From NCBI RefSeq assembly GCF_001940525.2, contig NZ_CP019437.1, positions 2,640,501 through 2,704,500 on the forward strand: a stretch of DNA of 64,000 nucleotides, written 5' to 3'. How positions within the stretch are numbered: the stretch's first letter is position 1; every line of letters starts with the position of its first letter. Both the position numbers and the translations under genes were made by a program. The DNA is from Thioclava nitratireducens (GTDB lineage: Bacteria; Pseudomonadota; Alphaproteobacteria; Rhodobacterales; Rhodobacteraceae). The notes below the pieces were generated by a model. The model ran no database searches. It was given only the letters and a program-made list of their open reading frames with translations, and was not told the origin of the DNA. Shown here one piece after another: positions 27,621 through 35,858 of this stretch.

Positions 27621-28715
27621 TTGGCAAATCCATGGACACCGGTCTGGCAGGAAAAACACGCGACCTGGGCCATCGACTTTCGCGTCGGGTCACGTCGCAT
27701 CCGCCGAAGACTCCCGGTGCGCGACAAGTCCCAACGCAAGATCGCCGAGAAGCTGGCAGAGAAAATCTATCAATCAGCTTGGCAGAACGAGCTACAGGCG
27801 GAAAAAAAGCCGAGGAAGACATCCTTCGTCAAAGCTGCCGAGCTATACGAAGCAGGCGGCGGGGAAGCCCGGTTTCTACCTAAACTCAAGCGTTTTTTTG
27901 GACGCGACACTTTCATCGAGGACATCGATGAAGTTCGCATCATGGAAGCTGCTGCGGCTCTATACCCCGAAGCGCGACCCGATACGATCCGACGTCAGGT
28001 TCGTGTCCCTATTCGTTCGATACAGAATTTTGCCGCCGGGAAGCGTCGACAGAAGTCCACCGATACGCGGAGAGTTCGATGGCTAAGCCCGGAAGAGGCG
28101 GAAAGGATGCTCCAGGTTGCCAGCGACCCTCACGCAATCGGTCTGCGTGATCCCCGACGCGAGACCCTGCGCAAGATCGCCTTCATGCTCGGCACCGGTG
28201 CGGGGCCCGGAGAGACGATGGCGCTCGATGGAAAAGGTTGGAACCCCGCCACACGAGAGTGGTGGCTGCCGGGCACTAAGACGACGTTTAGACCGCGCTT
28301 TGTCTTCTTGCCGCAGCGCGCGCTTGAGCTTGTCGGCGAGATACCGGCCAGCGGACCGGCCTTCCCTGCTCCGAATGGCTACCCCTACAAACTTCATGCA
28401 AACCGGGGAGCTCAGATGGCGGTCGCCTTCGGGAAGGTGCGCGATGCGGCCGGTTTAGGCACAGACGTCGTCCCCTACACGCTTCGCCATACTTGGGCGA
28501 CCTGGTTTTACGCTCAAACCAAGGACTGGGCCGCTTTGCTCGATTATGGTGGGTGGGGACGCTCAGACACCGCAAATCGTTACAGGAAGATCGCGCCAAA
28601 AGACCTGGCGAACCAGCTTCTTGCCTATGGTTGGGACTTTCGGCCCGAGGAAAGTGAGCCTGTTCGTTTCGGAGAGCTGGTATCGGTTCGGTTTCGCCCG
28701 GAAGAACCGGACTGA
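27621..28715 (+). CDS. Tyrosine-type integrase, catalytic Arg I not in the usual place
   Basis: A 364-residue phage-type integrase. An N-terminal arm (1-65) and core-binding region (about 68-150) lead to a catalytic domain. The second Arg is in TLRHTWATW (Arg289) and the nucleophilic Tyr is Tyr321 in ANRYRKI. The first catalytic Arg normally in A-R-x-G-E is replaced: the sequence reads T-G-A-G-P-G-E (Gly195). Start is TTG at 27621 with GGAAGG upstream. It is probably the integrase of the island or a relic of it; the missing Arg raises doubt about activity. Confidence 0.8.
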   Translation: MANPWTPVWQEKHATWAIDFRVGSRRIRRRLPVRDKSQRKIAEKLAEKIYQSAWQNELQAEKKPRKTSFVKAAELYEAGGGEARFLPKLKRFFGRDTFIEDIDEVRIMEAAAALYPEARPDTIRRQVRVPIRSIQNFAAGKRRQKSTDTRRVRWLSPEEAERMLQVASDPHAIGLRDPRRETLRKIAFMLGTGAGPGETMALDGKGWNPATREWWLPGTKTTFRPRFVFLPQRALELVGEIPASGPAFPAPNGYPYKLHANRGAQMAVAFGKVRDAAGLGTDVVPYTLRHTWATWFYAQTKDWAALLDYGGWGRSDTANRYRKIAPKDLANQLLAYGWDFRPEESEPVRFGELVSVRFRPEEPD

Positions 28716-29427
28716 TCTTCGTCTTGTGCTCTACAACCGCGTTAGGCTCAAATTCTTCATGAAGCGAAGCACATAACTGCTCCCCGCCTTGGCCGCCCGG
28801 TTTGTCGAGGGCAGCATGCCTGGGGATCGCTTTCTGAACAGAGTGGGCGGTCTGCGTCTGGAGCGGCTCCCCGACCTCACCGGTAACGACGAGCGAGATG
28901 GACGACCTTTTCGCCCGGGCTTCACCCTTTCCCCAGGACCAATGCGAACCATTTCATCAATGCAGCTTTCAAAATCACCCTCAAGATGCGCCTGGCTCGT
29001 TCCGGCTTTTGGGACACAAATGCAACGGATACCGAGGAAAACCTCGTTAGCCGTCTGATCTTTTATACAAGGAAAATTCGGCGCCGGTTAGAGGCATCTC
29101 GGGAGATTTGTCCCGGCGCAACACATAGCAGAAAAAATTGTTTCGGGACTTCGGGGTAGGAGAAACCGGCCAACATCCCGTGTGGTCTTGGAGGCCATTT
29201 TGACAGAGAAATACCGAAAGATCGGAGATCGAATGGTCAAGAAGATCCAGCCGCTGAACCTTCAGCAAGCCTACCCTGCTTTCCGAGAGGATTTCAACCT
29301 CAACACATGCGGCGACGCAGCACCTTCGTCGACTTCGTTCTCGATCGTCACCTGTCGCAGATCTCGGTCGAAACCGTCGACCGCTGATTGAAATGGACAA
29401 GTGTAACACTAAGTGTTAGAGAGACGC
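28716..29427. other. Island intergenic region, possible short ORF at 28986-29159
   Basis: About 700 bp without a confident gene. One plus-strand frame from ATG 28986 to TAG 29159 (57 codons) reads like protein (LARSGFWDTNATDTEENLVS), and its frame is open further upstream back to 28887 without a start codon. It could be the tail of a decayed gene. No good ribosome binding site is present. Confidence 0.3.
29404..29418. promoter_or_regulatory. Palindromic operator TAACACT-A-AGTGTTA before the toxin gene
   Basis: A perfect 7-bp inverted repeat with a single central base, ending 9 bp before the GTG start of the toxin. Autoregulated toxin-antitoxin operons commonly carry such a palindrome bound by the antitoxin. 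The position next to the start and just upstream of the ribosome binding region fits this. Confidence 0.65.
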
Positions 29428-29808
29428 GTGAGAGTATTTGTTGGAAAGGCGTTCAGAAAGTGGGCCGGCTCCGAAGCGATATCGGACGGCGACCTCTGTG
29501 CGGCGGCAAAGGAGGCTTTTGACGGCAATGTCGAAGCCGACCTTGGCGGCTACCTCTTCAAGAAGAGGATCGCGCGCACAGGCGGAGGCAAGTCGGGTGG
29601 TTTCCGGACCATCATCGGCTTCCGGAAGAAGAAATCTGATCGGATCTTCTTCCTCTACGGCTTTCCGAAGAGCAGTCGATCGAACATCACGCGCCGGGAA
29701 AAGGACGCCCTCTCGGTCAACGCCAAAGCGCTCATCGAGGCCGATGACAGACAGATCAAGGCGCTGAAGGCGAAGGGCACCATCGCAGAGCTGGAGTGCA
29801 AGGCATGA
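29428..29808 (+). CDS. RelE/HigB-like toxin of a type II toxin-antitoxin pair
   Basis: A 126-residue basic protein of the RelE/ParE superfamily (COG4737-like), starting M(V)-R-V-F as its relatives do. Blocks include FRKWAGSEAISDGDLCAAAKEA, a GGGKSGGFRTIIGF stretch and FLYGFPKSSRSNI. Such toxins cleave mRNA at the ribosome. GTG at 29428 is preferred over GTG 29413, because the latter sits inside the palindrome and AGAGAG precedes the former. It overlaps the antitoxin start by four bases; the toxin-first order is typical of HigBA. Confidence 0.83.
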   Translation: MRVFVGKAFRKWAGSEAISDGDLCAAAKEAFDGNVEADLGGYLFKKRIARTGGGKSGGFRTIIGFRKKKSDRIFFLYGFPKSSRSNITRREKDALSVNAKALIEADDRQIKALKAKGTIAELECKA

Positions 29809-30107
29809 GTGACATTCTGGATATGGCCCACGACATGGCGAAGGACCTGCACGAGGTCGGCGCCATGGACGACATCACCATGCGCGTCATGGATCGGATC
29901 TGCGTTCCGAAGAAACCTTCCTTCACGCCGGCCAGGATCAAGAAGATCAGGGCCAAGAGCCGTATGAGCCAGCCCGTTTTTGCCCAGTTTCTCAATGTCG
30001 CCGCGACGACGGTGGCTCAGTGGGAACAGGGCAAGAAATCCCCGGGCGGCTCCTCGGCGAGGCTGCTCGATGTCATTGATCGAAAAGGCATCGAGGCCAT
30101 CATCTGA
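29805..30107 (+). CDS. HigA-like antitoxin with XRE-type HTH
   Basis: A 100-residue protein. The C-terminal half is an XRE-type helix-turn-helix (KIRAKSRMSQPVFAQFLNVAATTVAQWEQGKKSP, about residues 48-80, typical of antitoxins that follow RelE-type toxins). It neutralises the toxin and represses the operon, probably by binding the palindrome at 29404-29418. ATG 29805 overlaps the toxin stop (ATGA). Confidence 0.86.
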   Translation: MSDILDMAHDMAKDLHEVGAMDDITMRVMDRICVPKKPSFTPARIKKIRAKSRMSQPVFAQFLNVAATTVAQWEQGKKSPGGSSARLLDVIDRKGIEAII

Positions 30108-30174
30108 ACTGGCGCCGGAAAACCCCCGAATCATCGACCGACAAGACCGCGACGCTACGCCCCCTCGGAATGGA

Positions 30175-30207
30175 GAAGGCCGAGAGACAAATCGTTTCTC
30201 GGCCTTC
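30175..30207 (+). terminator. Hairpin after the toxin-antitoxin operon
   Basis: GAAGGCCGAGA and TCTCGGCCTTC form a perfect 11-bp stem with an 11-base loop, 68 bp past the antitoxin stop. No U-run follows, so it may be a weak or factor-dependent terminator. Confidence 0.55.
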
Positions 30208-30532
30208 ATGTCCCAAATCCCGGAATGAGCCAAGATGCGCCGGACGACTGACAATTTTTTCCTTGTGAAGGCCTCGGCCGGTCGCGCGCGGGTTTCAGGG
30301 CGTGACGCGTCTTTACCAGCTCGCCACAAGACCGCTACAGAGCGGCTCCGCGTCGCGGCGATTAGGAGAACTTTTTTCTTCGTCTCGCGACCTGTTGGCC
30401 AATCTCCATATTGAGAAACGAAAAGCAGCCCTTCAGCTCAGGGGCAGACCGAGAAAGGCATCCAGACACGAGTGACCGGACAGGCTTGAAAGCTGCCACG
30501 ACTGGCAGTCGCGCAACAAAAGGAGAACCACC
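30208..30532. other. Island intergenic stretch, no gene seen
   Basis: About 325 bp between the toxin-antitoxin hairpin and the next small gene. It contains the leader with AAAGGAGA just before 30533. I see no further gene or RNA. Confidence 0.4.
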
Positions 30533-30946
30533 ATGCTGCGCACGCTCCCCAACCGGACCCTGTCCACTGAACCGCAACTTAGCGCCGTTCGCGCCCATTT
30601 CGCCGAGCACGGCACCGCCCTGTGCAACGCGGCGAAGCTCATCGACGGCGATGCTGGAACTGCTCGCGTTCTACGCATTATGTCCAGCCTGCGCGAAGCA
30701 TCGCGTCTCGACCGGACGACTCGGCGTAAGCTCGTAGACCTTCATCGTCTCCTGTCGTTGGATCCTTTTATGGACGCATGCGAGCCCGATTTTTCGTGTT
30801 GCGTCCTTCTCGACCCCGAAAGCCCTGGAGTAGAAGAGCTTTGCCTCCTCACCGACCAGCTATTCGAGCTATTAGTCGAAATTGGGGAGCTCGATGAAGA
30901 CCACGAGGCAGTCGCGCTCGCCCTCCCTGCAGAGGACGCAGCCTGA
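30533..30946 (+). CDS. Hypothetical acidic protein, island cargo
   Basis: A 137-residue protein with no recognised domain. A strong ribosome binding site (AAAGGAGA, about 8 bp before ATG) and an acidic C-terminal third (VEIGELDEDHEAV) support a real gene. Its N-terminal part (HFAEHGTALCNA then D..AGTA) weakly resembles the part of the 116-residue protein at 31251 around HLRRHGASLCDL, so the two may be diverged relatives. Function unknown. Confidence 0.6.
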   Translation: MLRTLPNRTLSTEPQLSAVRAHFAEHGTALCNAAKLIDGDAGTARVLRIMSSLREASRLDRTTRRKLVDLHRLLSLDPFMDACEPDFSCCVLLDPESPGVEELCLLTDQLFELLVEIGELDEDHEAVALALPAEDAA

Positions 30947-30998
30947 CACGGTGCGCCGGCCATATGCAGGCTGCACGGCCGGCGCCATACGCCGAGGA

Positions 30999-31100
30999 AT
31001 GAGCAAAAGATCCACTCCGAAAGCTTACTACAGCTTTGTCGGCACGGCTCGAGACCCAAGATGGAGCGTCCTGAAAATTTCTTTCTCGTCGCCCCAATGA
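30999..31100 (+). CDS. Possible 33-residue small protein
   Basis: ATG at 30999 with GCCGAGGA directly before it opens a 33-codon frame reading KRSTPKAYYSFVGTARDPRW and ending at 31100. The ribosome binding site and aromatic-rich content are suggestive, but its small size leaves a large chance of coincidence. Confidence 0.25.
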   Translation: MSKRSTPKAYYSFVGTARDPRWSVLKISFSSPQ

Positions 31101-31250
31101 ACGATAGCCATTCCTTCCACGAACAAGAAGTCCGGCGCGAAACAGACGACAGGACCAGTTCGGTTCGAACGACCTCCCCTGATGCACCCGCAGTGAAGCC
31201 GAAGAATAGGCACCCACCACCGTTGCTGCTACGCATAAAGGAAGAAGATC

Positions 31251-31601
31251 ATGGTCAACATCACCAACCTCGAAACTACAGAGGCCCGTCACGCGGCCGT
31301 ATACACCGCAGAGCAACACCTTCGTCGTCACGGCGCGAGTCTCTGCGACCTGCTCGACGCGCTCGATGATAAAAGCGGGTTCGGAGCTCTTTGCGACCTG
31401 CACAGCGCATTCGGACAGCCGATCGCCGATCCCGATATCGTCGAAAGGGCGCTGCGGGACATTCACCGAGTTCTTGCGGGTCAGGCACCTTCGGCACTCG
31501 AACGGATCTCTCGAGAGAGGGGCCTACACGCCAACGACATGACGCGCTGGCATGGCGCGCGCATCAGCGAAATAATCGCCCGGTTTCGCCATGGGGACTG
31601 A
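31251..31601 (+). CDS. Hypothetical protein, island cargo
   Basis: A 116-residue, largely helical protein with no recognised family. AAAGGAAGAAG before the ATG is a good ribosome binding site. The end overlaps the start of the next gene by 11 bases, so the two form a small operon closed by a strong terminator at 31962. A weak resemblance to the protein at 30533 is noted there. The pattern of small acidic unknown proteins is typical of phage-derived or island cargo. Confidence 0.6.
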   Translation: MVNITNLETTEARHAAVYTAEQHLRRHGASLCDLLDALDDKSGFGALCDLHSAFGQPIADPDIVERALRDIHRVLAGQAPSALERISRERGLHANDMTRWHGARISEIIARFRHGD

Positions 31602-31941
31602 GACCGCGGCGAGCTGTGACACACTGGAGCGGGATCTCCGCGATGTAACGCTTTGGCTTATTGAAACGTACGGCGTAGCCCCCATCCACGTCTCGGTTGA
31701 ACGGCACTTCCCGCAAATCGACCGAGATCTCGCGGGCATCGCCGTTATGCTCCTATCCAGTCCTCCACCAGGGCTGATTGAAGCGGCGCACGAAGCATTT
31801 CTCGCGCTCGGCTACGTTTTCGAAAGTTGGGCTGCGGACATCTACGTCCATCAATCCAGCAGAGACACGCATTCGAAACACGACGCCATTCAGGCCTATG
31901 CGCGCGTCGAAAATGCGCTGCGAATCTGGCGATCGGCATAG
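31591..31941 (+). CDS. Hypothetical protein, island cargo
   Basis: A 116-residue protein with no recognised domain, starting within the last codons of the previous gene (ATG at 31591), so probably translated by coupling. It contains an N-terminal TLERDLRDVTLWLIETYG helix and a region rich in His near the C-terminus (DIYVHQSSRDTHSKHD). A rho-independent terminator follows 20 bp after its stop. Confidence 0.6.
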   Translation: MGTETAASCDTLERDLRDVTLWLIETYGVAPIHVSVERHFPQIDRDLAGIAVMLLSSPPPGLIEAAHEAFLALGYVFESWAADIYVHQSSRDTHSKHDAIQAYARVENALRIWRSA

Positions 31942-31961
31942 AGAAATCAGATGTGCCTCGC

Positions 31962-31989
31962 AAAAGGGCGGCTATTGCCGCCCTTTTTT
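31962..31989 (+). terminator. Rho-independent terminator
   Basis: AAAAGGGCGGC-TATT-GCCGCCCTTTTTT: a perfect stem with a tetraloop and a run of six T, 20 bp after the two-gene operon. Classic intrinsic terminator. Confidence 0.93.
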
Positions 31990-32164
31990 ACGACCTTCGT
32001 TCCTTGGCCCAAGGCGTAAAAAATTTTTCACAGATTTGCGCGAAAACGCAATACAATCACAGTATGCCGAAGTATGCGTATTTATGACGATCGCGCGGGT
32101 TCAATCAGTGACCTGGCCAAGCGATTAAGTGTCCATCTTCAACCAGATGCCGATGGAGCACACG

Positions 32165-32308
32165 ATGAAAAAACCGAACCACGCCGCCGACATGAAGAAC
32201 GCAAACAAAGGCACGCCTGGACAGAACCAGACCCATGCCAAGAATGAGGGCAATCGGGGCAAGCAATTGAACCCAAACCAGCGCCCATCCGATCCCAAAA
32301 AGGCATGA
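32165..32308 (+). CDS. 47-residue small conserved-looking basic protein
   Basis: ATG 32165 to TGA 32308, with ATGGAGCACACG upstream (GGAG core). The product is polar, rich in Asn, Lys, Gln and Gly, with no hydrophobic core. Its last part reads GNRGKQLNPNQRPSDPKKA. I recall GNRGKQLNPNQ-like endings in small unannotated bacterial proteins, but this is memory and not a search. Probably intrinsically disordered; function unknown. A 12-bp hairpin follows its stop at once. Confidence 0.6.
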   Translation: MKKPNHAADMKNANKGTPGQNQTHAKNEGNRGKQLNPNQRPSDPKKA

Positions 32309-32311
32309 GAA

Positions 32312-32342
32312 CGTTGGTGGGGTGCACTGTACCCCACCAACG
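32312..32342. promoter_or_regulatory. 12-bp perfect hairpin between two small genes
   Basis: CGTTGGTGGGGT and ACCCCACCAACG, loop GCACTGT, lie 4 bp after the small gene and 21 bp before the HTH gene. No U-run is present, so it may be a terminator for the small gene, an attenuator, or an operator for the HTH protein that starts just downstream. Confidence 0.6.
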
Positions 32343-32362
32343 ATAGTAGAAAGAAGAGCAGA

Positions 32363-32740
32363 ATGTCATCAAAGGGACCAGAGTACGAGCAGACACAGAA
32401 GCTCGTGAACATCGCAATGAAGTCGGGAATGACTCAAGACGAGATCGCGAAGCTATGCCGCGTCGACCAATCGACGGTTAGCAGGTGGAAAAGGAATGAA
32501 CGCCGCGCCAAGCTGCACCAGGTTACTCCCCTGCTCCAGCGTTTCGGGGAAAGGATGGAGCGACCACCCTTCCAGCTGTATCGGCGGACCAATACGCGCG
32601 ACTCGGGCACCTCTGTCTCGCAGTTCCTTAAGGTGGACGGCCGCCTCTTATTACGAGAAGCCTATGACAATACACAGGATCGGAAGCCAGGCTGCGCAAT
32701 AGACCGAGTGACCTGCCCCCCTTGGGGCCCTCGTTCATAA
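32363..32740 (+). pseudogene. Small HTH DNA-binding protein interrupted by an IS at its 3' end
   Basis: The first 115 codons read a helix-turn-helix protein (SGMTQDEIAKLCRVDQSTVSRWKRNE, about residues 20-46) with AAGAAGAG before the ATG. The last native codon lies at 32705-32707; beyond 32708 the frame runs into the left end of the IS3 element and ends at 32740. If the element is removed cleanly, the frame continues across 33962 as DSSFRRPKDKPQRN and stops at 34004-34006, so the original gene was about 130 codons. The truncated product keeps the HTH and may still work. Confidence 0.65.
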
Positions 32741-33643
32741 CGAGAGTCTGCAGGTTTGAGATTGGTAGTCGGATCGGTTGTTGTGGGCAAGCGCGCCGGG
32801 CGCGGAGCCCTCAAATTGCTCAAGCGTCCGGCGCGCTTCGAGCGGCGTCTGGTTTCCCAGAGACGAGTGCGGTCTGACGGCGTTGTAGTCGTAGCGCCAG
32901 AGCGCCAACTTGCGCCGGGCATCGTCCAGTGTGTCGAAGATCTCCTCGTTTAATAATTCGTCGCGCAGGCTTCCGTTGAAGGACTCGATGAACGCGTTCT
33001 GCTGCGGCTTGCCGGGGTCGATGTAGTGCCAGGGAATGGCGTTCTGGTCGGCCCATCTCAGGATGGCCCGGCTGGTGAACTCCGTCCCGTTGTCGCTGAC
33101 AATGCAAGCAGGCTTTCCGTAGATCCGCACCAGCGCATCGAGTTCACGGGCAACACGCTTGCCCGATATACTGGTATCGGCGACCAGGCACAGGTTCTCT
33201 CTGCAACAATCGTCGATCACGGCCAAAATACGGAACTTGCGCGAGGCGCCGAAGCTGTCCGCCAGGAAGTCGAGCGACCAGCGCGCATTGGGATGCGCCG
33301 CCGCAGGCATCGGCGTGCGTGACCCGCGAGCCCGCTTGCGTCCACGCCGTCGCTTCACCGATAGCCCTTCCTCGCGATAGAGCCGATACAGCTTCTTGTG
33401 GTTCATGGTCATGCCCTTGCGCTCAAGCAGGATGCCGATCCGGCGATAGCCAAACCGGCGCCGCTTCCCGGCGATCTCCTTCATCTCCTCGCGGATCTCG
33501 GGGCAGTCCGGCGGGCGTGTGCGCCGGACCGTCTTGGGGTCGACACCGACAAGCTGGCAGGCCCGACGCTGCGAGATGTCATGATCCCGCATCGCCCTGA
33601 GCGCCGCCTCTCGCCGCCTGGTCAATGTCGTCAGTTCTTTCCC
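32735..33643 (-). CDS. IS3-family transposase OrfB (DDE catalytic part)
   Basis: The catalytic frame reads through [27 protein letters not shown] (first Asp), [11 protein letters not shown] (second Asp) and [13 protein letters not shown] (Glu). It joins orfA by a -1 slip at G GGA AAG (33637-33643). An independent ATG at 33592 is possible but the fused OrfAB is the expected transposase. It appears intact. Confidence 0.9.
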   Translation of the reverse strand, partial: GKELTTLTRRREAALRAMRDHDISQRRACQLVGVDPKTVRRTRPPDCPEIREEMKEIAGKRRRFGYRRIGILLERKGMTMNHKKLYRLYREEGLSVKRRRGRKRARGSRTPMPAAAHPNARWSLDFLADSFGASRKFRILAVIDDCCRENLCLVADTSISGKRVARELDALVRIYGKPACIVSDNGTEFTSRAILRWADQNAIPWHYIDPGKPQQNAFIESFNGSLRDELLNEEIFDTLDDARRKLALWRYDYNAVRPHSSLGNQTPLEARRTLEQFEGSAPGALAHNNRSDYQSQTCRLSL

Positions 33644-33894
33644 AGCAGATCCTTCAGAACCACGTTGTCGAGCATGGTGTCGGCCAACAGACGTTTGAGC
33701 TTGGCGTTTTCGTCTTCGAGCGCCTTCAGCCTGGCTGCCTCGGAGAGCTCCATGCCACCATACTTGGCCTTGAACTTGTAAAAGGTCGCCGGGCTGAGGC
33801 CATGCCTGCGGCACACATCAGCTGTCGGCATGCCTGCCTCCTGCTCCTTGATCATCCCAATAATCTGCGCCTCGGTGAAACGGCTTTTTCGCAT
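33631..33894 (-). CDS. IS3-family transposase OrfA
   Basis: An 87-residue protein with the family start [20 protein letters not shown], a helix-turn-helix ending [12 protein letters not shown], and a Leu/Lys heptad region ([15 protein letters not shown]). It stops at 33631-33633 just after the slippery heptamer GGGAAAG (33637-33643). Related to but clearly different from the OrfA at 1105. Confidence 0.92.
   Translation of the reverse strand: MRKSRFTEAQIIGMIKEQEAGMPTADVCRRHGLSPATFYKFKAKYGGMELSEAARLKALEDENAKLKRLLADTMLDNVVLKDLLGKN
33637..33643 (-). promoter_or_regulatory. -1 programmed frameshift site GGGAAAG
   Basis: In the orfA frame the bases read G GGA AAG, a canonical X XXY YYZ heptamer three codons before the orfA stop. 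A -1 slip continues into the orfB frame. Confidence 0.7.
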
Positions 33895-34136
33895 TCGTCT
33901 GCTCCTTCAGAGTTGGCGCAGACTCTACACTACGTTGAGGGATCCCGCGGGGGGCAGGTCAATTCCAGCTTCCGGCGGCCCAAGGATAAGCCGCAGCGCA
34001 ACTGACCGCTAACCTCTCAATTCGGGTTCATGGGAACGAGATCTCAGAAAACCGCACCTGGGTGTCACTCCTGCGCGCGGGGTCCAGCACGGATGGCGGC
34101 GCGCCATAATCGGAAGTGGAAATGGCGAATCCATGA

Positions 34137-35858
34137 TCACGGTGCAGCTTCCCCACGGCCTCGATCGTCGATCACTTCAGCAAGAGCAGTGATGCCTTGC
34201 GAGAGCCGTAGCTTGGATGCAAGGAATTCGTATTCTTTCTGGGAGATTATCGCACCGTGCTGCAGAATGATGGAAATCGCGGCCCGATCGGCACCATTCT
34301 CAATGAGGTGGTCGGCCCAGACGGTCCGAAAGATGTGGGGTGAGTACCCGACCAACTCTTTAATATTTGATGTGAGCAACCCCTTCGAAAGCGGAAGTCC
34401 AGTCTTCCAGTCGGCCCAGAGCGCCCGACCCGCTCTCTCCGAATAGACTTGCCAGAGGAAACTTTCGTTTGCGCCCTGAAGCAATCCCGCGTCAAGGACC
34501 TGAGTGATTTCGGATGGAAGATGCAGCGGCTCGACATGTTCGCCGGTCTTTTGCGTATCTAAGCCTGACAGACACCAGCCCCCAAGAAGTCGGACCAGTT
34601 CATGTCCGTACCTCAACCTGACGAGGTCAGACCTGCGTAAGGGATAGCTGCAGAGCAAAGCCACAATCGCGGCCGCGTTCAATAACCGCGTGCGGCTCTT
34701 GACCGGAACGTTTTCCGACTCGCGAACAAGCAGAACTGCTTTCGCAAAGAGCTCTGGCAAGGTCGTGGGACGCTCGGCCAAATGCCTTTCCTTTCGTTTT
34801 GGCTCCTTCTTGGCTTCCAAATGATAGTCACTGGCATCTGCCAAAAGGTCGGCGCGCAACTGCGCATCTTCTACAAAATCAGCAAGCGTTTCGAATGTCC
34901 GAGCGATATAGATCGCGCTCCATCCATTGCCCTTCTCCAATTTGTCACCTTCCTCAGACCGCAGCACCTGAAAATTCTTAGTACGGCAAGCTTTGAACTG
35001 CGCATGCGCGTGCTGGGCAAAAATATCGATTGCCTCCCTGTCCAATGCGAACGATCGACCTACGGCCTTGAGCGTTCTCTCGAGTCGCATGAGAACACCG
35101 CGCTGCTCAGCCCTCTTCGTGTCAGAATAAGCTCGTCCTTTACTTCCAGGCTTTTTCTGCCGCGCCGCGCCGACCAATTCCGCAATTTCGCGACTGGCGG
35201 TGCGCGTCGACCGCGCGACAACAGAGCTGTTCGGCCTTAGTGATCTCATCGCGGCTCGCAACCTATTCGCATCAGGAGAACCCGGCAGAAACAAATCGAT
35301 CATGGCTGCCGCCTTTCCCAGCTCATCGCAGCAATGCTTGCTCGTAGGCGGATACCGCCAAAACGCGGCAAGTATGTTCGGAGCTGCCGCCGGAAGCGAA
35401 CCCAGCCGATCGATAACCCTCAGATAATGATCCAGTGACTTGAGTTCTTGGCGCGTGATCTCGCCCCGTTGCAGCGCACGGTGGGCGAGAACCTCCACCT
35501 CGCGCGGAACGTGCCGTGCCATTAGCATCTCATACCCAGAACGCCTGTCGCGAAAAAACTCCAACAGATCGTCACGAATGATCTTGTCGTTCCGTTTGCG
35601 CGCGACGCCGACCAGCTTATTCGCATAAGCATTTGCAATGCACCAACTCAGCTCGCATCTCATCGAATGGCGATGCGCAACGATGGCATCACAGGAAAGG
35701 AAACGCTTACCCGCTGTCGCACAATAATCGATATGGCGCACAGCCGAATTGAAAAGATGGCTGTGTCCAAGTTTCGTTTTGATTTCTCTCGCCGCCGCCT
35801 CGTATTCCTTTTCCCACTCCTGCGGCCATGAGGGCGGAATTCGATGTTTGTTGGTCAT
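34137..35858 (-). CDS. Large tyrosine recombinase (573 residues), second of an overlapping pair
   Basis: A long N-terminal half of unknown fold leads to a tyrosine-recombinase catalytic domain. Arg408/409 are in SYPLRRSDLVRL, Lys437 is in DTQKTGEH, His508 and Arg511 in PHIFRTVW, His534 in LQHG, and Tyr543 in QKEYEFL, so a full active-site set is present. The start overlaps the upstream recombinase stop by four bases. Overlapping two-recombinase sets occur in Tn554-type, RIT and strand-biased integrative elements; this one fits that general design but I cannot place it in a named family. Confidence 0.82.
   Translation of the reverse strand: MTNKHRIPPSWPQEWEKEYEAAAREIKTKLGHSHLFNSAVRHIDYCATAGKRFLSCDAIVAHRHSMRCELSWCIANAYANKLVGVARKRNDKIIRDDLLEFFRDRRSGYEMLMARHVPREVEVLAHRALQRGEITRQELKSLDHYLRVIDRLGSLPAAAPNILAAFWRYPPTSKHCCDELGKAAAMIDLFLPGSPDANRLRAAMRSLRPNSSVVARSTRTASREIAELVGAARQKKPGSKGRAYSDTKRAEQRGVLMRLERTLKAVGRSFALDREAIDIFAQHAHAQFKACRTKNFQVLRSEEGDKLEKGNGWSAIYIARTFETLADFVEDAQLRADLLADASDYHLEAKKEPKRKERHLAERPTTLPELFAKAVLLVRESENVPVKSRTRLLNAAAIVALLCSYPLRRSDLVRLRYGHELVRLLGGWCLSGLDTQKTGEHVEPLHLPSEITQVLDAGLLQGANESFLWQVYSERAGRALWADWKTGLPLSKGLLTSNIKELVGYSPHIFRTVWADHLIENGADRAAISIILQHGAIISQKEYEFLASKLRLSQGITALAEVIDDRGRGEAAP

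Larger units (their letters stand above)
32709..33961 (-). mobile_element. Second IS3-family insertion sequence, 1253 bp, no target duplication seen
   Basis: Ends: left TGACCTGCCCCCC at 32709; right end read inward TGACCTGCCCCCCGCGGG ending at 33961, identical over 13 bases. Transposase genes lie on the minus strand. Flanks are CGAG on the left and ATTC on the right, so no 3-5 bp duplication is seen, unlike the first IS. It is a different element from the one at 1042 (similar ends, distinct proteins). Confidence 0.88.
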
